Below, piece after piece: positions 58,160-64,000 of a DNA stretch of 64,000 nucleotides (position 1 is its first letter; the number at the start of each line of letters is the position of its first letter). Below the pieces are notes generated by a model. That model was not told the DNA's origin, made no database searches, and saw only the letters and a list, made by a program, of their open reading frames with translations. Both the position numbers and the translations under genes were made by a program. Source of the DNA: Undaria pinnatifida (taxonomy: Eukaryota; Sar; Phaeophyceae; Laminariales; Alariaceae); assembly GCA_012845835.1 (NCBI GenBank), contig JABAKD010000030.1, positions 8,407,805 to 8,471,804 on the forward strand. The letters are read 5' to 3'.

Positions 58160-59095
58160 GAAATCAGGGAGTCGGAGGGAGGAATGACAAGAGGGAGGAG
58201 GTGATTTTCGGGTATCGAGCGAGAGGCGGGTTTGAAACGCTGACGTTGTTTTTCGCTGCCTTTCGGACTGCTTTCGAAGCCGCCATTGAAGCGCCGTGAC
58301 CCATGTAAAAGAGAGAGAGGAGGGTGAATGGATGGGTGGGTGGATGGGTGGATTGGGTATCGAGCGAGAGACGGATTCGAATACTAATATCGTTTCCCGT
58401 TACCTTGGGAAGCCATTGAAGAACCGCGACCCGTGCAAAGAGAGCGAGAAAATAGGTGGATGGGTGGGCGGGTGGGTGGGAGGAACGATATGGATAGACG
58501 GATTGGTCATCGAGCGAGAGACGGACTATGATGCTAAGGTCGTTATCCGCTGCCCTTCGGAAGCATTTGAAGCACTTTGGCCCATGCAAAGAGGGAGTAG
58601 GTGGGTGGATGGCATGTAATGGGTAGGCGGGAATGGACTTTGAGCGAGAGACGGAAGCGAATGGTGACATCGTTTACCGTTGCTTTGGTCAGCATATTGA
58701 AGCGCTACTGTGTGATCTATTGGAGGGGAGGGGTGGGTGAAATAGGCATCGAGCGAGAGACGGGTTCGAATGTTAATCTTGTTCTCCGTTGCCTCGGGCT
58801 GTCGTTGAAGAACTGTGGCCCTCGCAAATAAGGGAGCGTGGGTGGGTGGAATGGAAAGAAATTGGTAGGCGTAATGGGCATCAGGCGAGAGGTCGATTCG
58901 AATCCTGACGTCGTATCCATGGATTCGTCAGATCTTCAAGCACTGCCGCCCCATGCGGGGACAGAGCGGGTGGAATGGGCATCGAGCAAACTACGGATTC
59001 TAACGCTTACATTGTCCTGCGTTGCTTTTGGCAGCAGCCACATCAAACGGCACGGTCCCACGCGAGACGAGGGGGCGGTGGTGTTAAGATGACAA
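58160..59095 (-). repeat. Tandem array of about seven decayed copies of the 5' edge of the next exon
   Basis: Units of roughly 110-150 bp repeat the phrase 'cgagcgagagacgg..tcgaatgctaa', then a block equivalent to exon codons [18 protein letters not shown]. Clearest copies are near 58245, 58375, 58515, 58650, 58755, 58885 and 58995. Translated on the minus strand they read LQWLPKVTGNDISIRIRLSL and CFKCFRRAADNDLSIIVRLS, so exon-like sequence persists, but acceptors and donors are lost. Confidence 0.75.
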
Positions 59096-59099
59096 AGGC

Positions 59100-59725
59100 T
59101 GACGGTGGAAGGTTAACCGCTTAGCTACCCAGAACTATACCGTACAAAAAAATTGGCTAGCCGGTCGAACGAGTATCGAACCGGGATTGGTTGAAGGATA
59201 GGACAAAACAAGAACGATTTTCGTTTTTTTTTCTTTTTTATCCGCGGATCAGACGCGTGTTACGAACGACAGAGAGGTATTAATAGCGTTTTTTTTATTA
59301 TTCTGAATGAAGGGGCTCCTAAAAAAAATAAAATAAAACGTCGGAACGTCGTTCTTGTCTTTCCACCTGTTTTTTTTTTTGTTTGTTGGCATACGTAGGC
59401 AATGGATTTTTGGTTCATCACAAAGGGCACTTTCAGTTTGACCTGCCACGGACAAACAGTTTTTTTTCGTTTGGGGTGAGGGTTCAGATCTCCTCAAGCC
59501 ATCAATCAACCTTGCAGGGAAAAAAAAAAAAAAAAAGTATGGCTGGTGCGCACCTCTATCCTGCAGCTTGTGTCGTTATTCGTTTTGGTCAAAAACGATG
59601 GATTTGACGAGATTGAACGGCCAAAACGTGCTGAGAATGTTAGAAGGAGGGCTGTGGGGGGCGGCGGGCGGTACGGTTCAGGAAAGTCTTCGCTTTTCTG
59701 TTTTCGTCACCTAGGGAATACTCAC
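59100..59725. other. Intron, AT-rich
   Basis: It holds T-runs, a poly-A run (59519-59536) and a tRNA B-box-like phrase (gggttcagatctcc near 59480) resembling that at 47.01 kb. No exon seen. Confidence 0.5.
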
Positions 59726-59895
59726 GCGTACCCTCGTACCTGTAGTATAACTGGTAGGTTTCCGCGAGGCTCTTTCCGGGATACTTGTAGGGGTCTTCAA
59801 TATATCTGCTGTGCCTGAAACATATCTCTCTAAACACGCCGGGGGGAAGAGCATCCACTCCGAGACCATAGCGAACTATTTGGAAGGCTTCGACG
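59726..59895 (-). CDS. Exon: N-terminal globular segment before IQ region
   Basis: An open segment of 56 codons with split codons at both ends lies between a CAG acceptor and a GTGAGT donor. It includes VEAFQIVRYGLGVDALPPGV, HSRYIEDPYKYPGKSLAET and YQLYYRYEGT. The donor phase (1) fits the next exon exactly, giving ...YRYEGT-L-LQWLPKA. An internal CAG at about 59817 offers a shorter alternative start in the same frame. No domain recognised. Confidence 0.7.
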
Positions 59896-61120
59896 CTGCT
59901 ACTCGGTCCTCCGGGTGGCGTGGGTCAAAACCAGGCCGTAGATGTTTGTGCCAGATGCGTTGGAGGTCTTGCGCCGACAAACTGTTGGTTTCTGCGGTCA
60001 GAAGCCTTAAAAGAACGTTCATTCGCTGTGTTATCTTTGTCTGTATTGCGCGTGCTGCGCAGAAAAGAAACGGATATTTTGCTCTCGTGCAACAGCGGGA
60101 GGGAGAAGATCACGAACATCGCTCCCTCAGATATGCTTTCCCCCTTTTTATTTGAAGCATATATCTAAAAGTGCCGTTATTTTCGTCATGACTCAGGCTT
60201 GGTCGGTTGGGGCTCAACTTTAGAAGAAGAAGAAGAGGGAAAAAACGAGAAGAACTAAAATTCGAGCGAAACAAAACAAAACAAAAAACAAGAACAAAAC
60301 GCTGTTGGGGTCCCCCTGCCACACCCCTGAGACGGCAGCAGCATGCCACTAGGTCTCTCGACCGCTGACGGGTGCTACGATACAGGTAGAGTAAAAAAAC
60401 AAAAGGTGCTACTAACCCTTTTAGCGCCGCACTCCCGACATGGAAACGAAAGACTTGGAGTCAGACTAAAATATGTTCAGGTATTGGAAACAGGTTTAAA
60501 CGCGAAGCGTGCTACGACAGAGGTAGCCACTGTTTTTTGGCCAAACCAAACTTGCGACCGGTGGGACCTCTTTCCTTAAACTAAGGAAGCTCTATCCACT
60601 CTGCCTGTCTGTCTGTCTGTCGTTGGAAAGATAGTTTTAAACCATCGTTTTGTTGTGTGTACCTACCTTCGTAGGGTCCGCGGACTTTTGCTCGTCATCA
60701 TCAGGGTTTGCATTTTATTTCGGCTTTTTTTATGCAGCAGTCATGTCAGTCAGTTAGTCCTCCCTGCCTTTTTGGGTTCGGTTTTTGGAAAAAAAAAAAA
60801 AAAATCGGACCCGGTCACTGTTTTGTTTGGCAGTAGCTCGGGGTCACTCGCTCGAGTGACCCTCCCCCCCCCCCGCCCCCCCCGCCGCCGGTTCCTTTGC
60901 AGTCTAAACCACTCACACTGTTTGAGTTTAGCGATATTAAAAGCCGCTATGGAAGGGTAAGCTATCATACCCTGGCTGCGGCGAAGAAATCGCCTGAAGT
61001 TTTTTTTTTTTTTTTCAACCTGGTATTGAGAATGTGGGGTGCATCATAACATCATCATCGTATCACATCTTTCCTGCCGCAGTCCCATTGCTGTCTCTGG
61101 AAATGGCCATGCCGGAAATT
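59896..61120. other. Intron without recognised exon
   Basis: It holds poly-T/poly-A runs, a short dispersed element (60416-60475: cccttttagcgccgcactcc), a CTGT microsatellite (60606-60621) and a C-run near 60865. A DDEQKSADPTK-coding stretch ending in a good donor at 60667 has no phase-compatible acceptor. Confidence 0.5.
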
Positions 61121-61124
61121 AAAT

Positions 61125-61365
61125 CAACTCACTGAGGCTGCCATCCACCAGAGGCAAGTCCGCCTCACGAGCGGTTCTTAGTAGGATGTGTACCTCAACC
61201 TTCATGCGACTCGCCGAACACCTACCCCCCACGGCGCGCTTTGCGATTGGTGCAAGCAATACCTGCCTCTGGTCGGTGAACACCCGACATATATGCTCCG
61301 TCCCGGCACTGTAGGAATGCGAGGGTCGTACCACTATGGTCATGCGACTACGACCATGCATGAAT
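61125..61365 (-). repeat. Dispersed family A, longest copy (antisense to 48.58 kb copy)
   Basis: About 215 bp match the reverse complement of 48575-48790, including the core 'gggacggagca' and a tail coding in both copies for ILLRTAR..D..L.D.S..EL. This is probably a mobile-element remnant. Confidence 0.65.
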
Positions 61366-61397
61366 ATCGAATATCGAATATCGAATATCGAATATCG
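61365..61397. repeat. (ATATCGA)n short tandem repeat
   Basis: Four to five perfect 7-bp units directly abut family A copy 61.13-61.37 kb. Confidence 0.8.
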
Positions 61398-61494
61398 TAG
61401 TGGCGGTTCAAGATAGGGGTGTCCTCCTATCGTAGCACGGCGCGTCTATCGCAAGCGTATGCGGCTAGTGATGATGCGAGTCTCAGGGACTCAC

Positions 61495-61582
61495 CAAGTT
61501 CGACGTCGCCCCTCTTCTTTTCCCTCTTGGCTAGCTTAGGCCTCCGAAACTTCCCATCTTTGAGAGAGATGAAGCTGCGAAC
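61495..61582 (-). CDS. Exon: basic linker
   Basis: TGCAG acceptor and a strong GTGAGT donor bound 29 codons plus one base (phase 0 to 1). The peptide VRSFISLKDGKFRRPKLAK is followed by REKKRGDVEL and is strongly basic. The next detected exon (59895) needs phase 2, so either a short exon between 61.4 and 59.9 kb is missing or one border is misplaced. Confidence 0.6.
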
Positions 61583-61982
61583 CTGCAAGCGAAAACACGG
61601 AAGAAAGGAAAAAACGAATATATATACGTAAATATTTAAGCCAAAGCTTTTAAAGAAACTCTCCTCCCCCCAACAAAAAGGATGAAATAAGGCGTGCGCT
61701 CGCTCGCTCGCTCGCTGCGTATGATAAGAAATATCAATTTGCACTTCTTTGTTTCAAAAACGTAAGGCTCTCCTCAACTGCTGGAATCCCGTTTTGTGCG
61801 TGTTTCAAGGATGTCTGTTTGACAGTCACATGCTGCGGTAGATAGAGATGCACCGCCTTCAATCTCTATGGGCTCCTGCCTCGCTTGAGGAGCTGTATAC
61901 GCCTCGCTTGAGGAGCTATATACGAGGGCCTTCCAAGGGCCATTACCCGACCCGTGGGCCGGTTCAGAGGTTTTCTAAGCTC

Positions 61983-62115
61983 TCGTGAGTCGAGCCGGGT
62001 CGGGTCGGGTCAGGAGGTATCACGGGGGGGGTCGGGTCGGATGAGGAAGGTTGCCGAATCGCACGGGACGGATTAGATCGGGTTGGGTCGTCATCCTGAC
62101 GACCCGATCCGCGAA
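61983..62115. repeat. (GGGTC)n dispersed pentanucleotide satellite, copy 3
   Basis: Runs of GGGTC interrupted by 'aggaggt' on the plus strand. Flanking phrases (gaggtttt, cacggg) are shared with the copies at 15.18 and 53.74 kb, so it is a dispersed element rather than an independent microsatellite. Confidence 0.7.
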
Positions 62116-62940
62116 AAGCCCTATTCTGTGTACATGTGAAGTACATCACCCAACAGACTAATCACGAGGCAGAAAAAAAAAGAAAAAAAATCCCCCATTG
62201 TTGAGACAATCCGATGGCCTGTATACCATAGGCAGCATATCCGACGAAACATATAACATAAAAGCCCCCCAAAAAAATGACAGAAAAAAACAATCACAAA
62301 AATTCTGACGATTCGGAGTTGAGGAGCCAGCCCCCCGTCCTTCAGACAAAGCTTAAGCCACGCTGAGAACTTAGGTCCCGATTGCTGAGAAATTGCACGG
62401 CGAGATATCATACCAAATAGTTCTCTTTCGAGACGAGCAACCCGGCGAGGACAGGATCAATTGCAGACGTTCCCTCCCACCCTACAAGCGTACCATGGTA
62501 TATTAGTAGTATTTTTCCCGCACGGACGGCTCGTTTCCATCCCTGGCACGGGCACCGCGCTGATAACGCACGCAATTTGCGGGTTTTTATCCTGGACGAG
62601 GCCTCTCTCGCTCGGGGCAGGAGGCCTCATCTAATCCAACACTTGCATTGAAGTGATCGATGCCAGCGGAAAATAACGGCACTGCAGGAAAAAAAAAACT
62701 TGGCGAACCACAAAATGGATCCATCGACGTCTATACTATTAATACCCGTGATTGGTAAAAAAATTGTTGACATTTTGTTTTTTTAGTCATCATCTTTGCT
62801 CTCCAGTTTAACTCGTAAGAGGTGACACTCAGCGACGTTCTGGATAATGGCTAGATGATAGCACCGTCCACTAATAATTGGCCAGTGGGTTAGCGGCTAG
62901 TTAGTGCCATATAAATAACATTTAGTGCAATATAACCAAC

Positions 62941-63067
62941 AAAGTATATATATATGCTTTCGAGTTCATCGAAAATCCCGGCGGCTTCGCTAGCGGTGAT
63001 GATCTCCTGGGTTAACCGCTTGCCACGGACCGCCCCAGGGATATCAAGAACCTTCGAGTCCTTTTTT
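62941..63067 (-). CDS. Exon: N-terminal basic region
   Basis: The peptide includes DSKVLDIPGAVRGKRLTQEI then ITASEAAGIFDELES, with acceptor AG at 63068-63069 (or seven bases further in). The 3' border is uncertain: no GTRAGT is present, so a GTTGGT after ...IYIYF at 62940 is the best phase-0 option. That would lead in frame into the exon at 61582. No domain recognised. Confidence 0.5.
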
Positions 63068-63099
63068 CTTGTGCCCAGAAAAAATGAACGATGATGCCG

Positions 63100-63790
63100 G
63101 GGCTTGAATCCGCGCACACCAAGCTCAGCACCGGACGATGTATGTACCCACCACAAACCATAACCACGTGCTATGTATGCAACCAAAAGGTTGCATTGGT
63201 ATTATAGTCAATGAAAATGTTTCGTTAATGACTCTGCACGGTGGGATTATCCGCCCATGGCACGCACTGGCGCGGATGATGGACGGTGTGCCGCGTATTA
63301 CGTCGTAAAAAAGCTCTTAGCTTTACTCGTACAGCCACACAACCCCCGCAGTAACTTGGAAGTGTTACCTTAATTGTTAACCTTTCTTAACTCCTTCGGA
63401 AGAGGGCTTGCACTTTTGTGGCGAAACGTTTCTCAACATGTTTCTGACCGATCTGACCGATTGTTTCTTTGAGGCACTCCTCAAGCGTGGAGGAGCTATG
63501 CGGTTAGCATGATAATTGTTTTACGAGTACGTTTGCCTTAGGACTAGCGCTTAAGAAACGCTTGGTCGGGCTTGCGCGAACGAATGTCTTCCAAGTTATG
63601 TTTTTTCCGGGTGAGATAGTTGAGCGCCTCATGCTAGAAGCTCAGAAAAAGCTCAGAAAAAGCTCAGAAGAGGCTCAGAAAAAGCTCAGAAAAAGCTAAA
63701 CTCCTAGCGTGGGATGTCTGACTCCCCAACGTTTTTGTTTGGGGGCGGGGGCGGGGGCGGGGGCGGGGGGGCAAAAAAACACGAAGAATT
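63100..63790. other. Intergenic/intronic stretch with a dispersed-repeat copy
   Basis: No convincing exon. It contains a third copy of the ~190-bp dispersed family also at 31.87 and 45.53 kb, a small run of 'aaaagctcag' units (63640-63700) and a GGGGGC run near 63740-63770. Confidence 0.5.
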
Positions 63791-63793
63791 AGA

Positions 63794-63905
63794 GATGGCT
63801 TCGTTCATGAAGCAGTATTGGAAGGTTGGAGGACCCGTGATTCGGTAGAGGTGCCGGCAGAAATTTCTGGCCCAACCATTGTCCCACCGACGCCGGGGCT
63901 CCTTC
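63794..63905 (-). CDS. Possible upstream exon (tentative)
   Basis: An open frame follows an acceptor-like tract (pyrimidines then TTTAG before 63905). The peptide is basic and aromatic (KEPRRRWDNGWARNFC, then RHLYRITGPP) and looks more protein-like than its surroundings. No good GT donor is visible; the frame runs on into a poly-G/C tract. It may be the previous exon of the giant gene or chance. No domain recognised. Confidence 0.3.
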
Positions 63906-64000
63906 CTAAACAGAGGAACCGTCACCCATGGATATCCAGTGTCGTCATTACATGTGTTAAAAAACAAAAAGCATCATACCAGGTACATTCGCTGTACTCG

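Larger units (their letters stand above)
96..63067 (-). other. Giant multi-exon gene, IQ / discoidin-like / Ig-like / MORN / dynein-stalk scaffold protein (partial at both ends)
   Basis: Thirty-eight exons listed below chain into one transcript. Splice phases agree at almost every junction (for example phase 1 at 43668/42830, phase 2 at 48342/46371, phase 1 at 33603/31388 and 31293/30457), which would be unlikely for unrelated exons. The joined partial product is about 1,750 residues. Domain order is basic N-part, 9-10 IQ motifs, polyQ, F5/8C-like fold, Ig-like fold, helical part, second Ig-like half, about eight MORN repeats, linker, coiled coil with dynein-type microtubule-binding head, and an unknown C-part. 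IQ motifs bind calmodulin and MORN repeats often sit at membranes; the stalk head would bind tubulin. A cortical or axonemal scaffold is inferred. It is not a dynein heavy chain: no Walker A/B or AAA sequence is seen. The true start and stop codons lie outside the window or were not identified. It could also be two adjacent genes on the same strand, most plausibly split below 8.4 kb. Confidence 0.72.

Noticed and set aside
59100..59200. Possible permuted tRNA (B-box before A-box on minus strand)
   Set aside because: The T-stem does not pair and no anticodon arm can be drawn.
60667..60698. Possible micro-exon coding DDEQKSADPTK
   Set aside because: Good donor, but no acceptor gives a phase compatible with the 61495 exon.

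Overview
The window looks like nuclear DNA of an intron-rich eukaryote, most likely a heterokont (brown-alga-like) protist. The reasons are short, GC-rich coding exons of 60-280 nt separated by introns averaging about 1.6 kb, GT-AG (and some GC-AG) splice borders, many microsatellites and homopolymer G/C tracts, and a flagellate-type domain vocabulary (IQ, MORN, dynein-type stalk). There are no operons, rRNA genes or CRISPR arrays. The lineage call is an inference from style, not from a marker gene.

Almost the whole window appears to be one giant gene on the minus strand, open at both ends. I could chain 38 exons from about 63.07 kb down to 0.10 kb. At nearly every junction the splice phase of one exon matches the next, which is the main evidence that they form one transcript. 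Read 5' to 3' (high to low coordinates), the partial product is about 1,750 residues. It holds an N-terminal basic region (63.1-59.7 kb); 9-10 IQ calmodulin-binding motifs with a polyglutamine stretch (58.1-48.3 kb); an F5/8-type-C (discoidin) like beta-sandwich (46.4-40.1 kb); an Ig-like domain (40.2-36.4 kb); a helical segment and a second Ig-like half (36.4-34.2 kb); about eight MORN repeats (33.7-24.1 kb); a linker (22.9-18.8 kb); and a coiled coil carrying a dynein-type microtubule-binding stalk head (18.9-11.4 kb). A C-terminal part of unknown fold follows (8.5-0.1 kb). I see no AAA motor modules. The simplest reading is a very large Ca2+/calmodulin-regulated scaffold linking microtubules or axoneme to membrane; that role is an inference.

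The introns have an unusual architecture. At nine or more places an intron carries degraded copies ('echoes') of the edge of the exon next to it. The echo always copies the exon edge that faces the intron in which it lies. In one intron this has grown into an array of about seven copies. This pattern fits intron growth by tandem duplications that reach into the exon while leaving one intact exon behind. I consider it the most interesting signal in the window.

The rest of the intron space holds dispersed repeat families (a ~350-bp element in two copies, a ~215-bp family with a conserved peptide, a ~130-bp family next to G-runs, a ~65-bp element in five copies, tRNA-like SINE candidates), tandem satellites with unit lengths from 4 to 210 bp, and more than twenty poly-G/poly-C tracts. 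One well-formed exon on the plus strand at 0.95-1.07 kb suggests a second gene nested in or abutting the 3' part of the giant gene.
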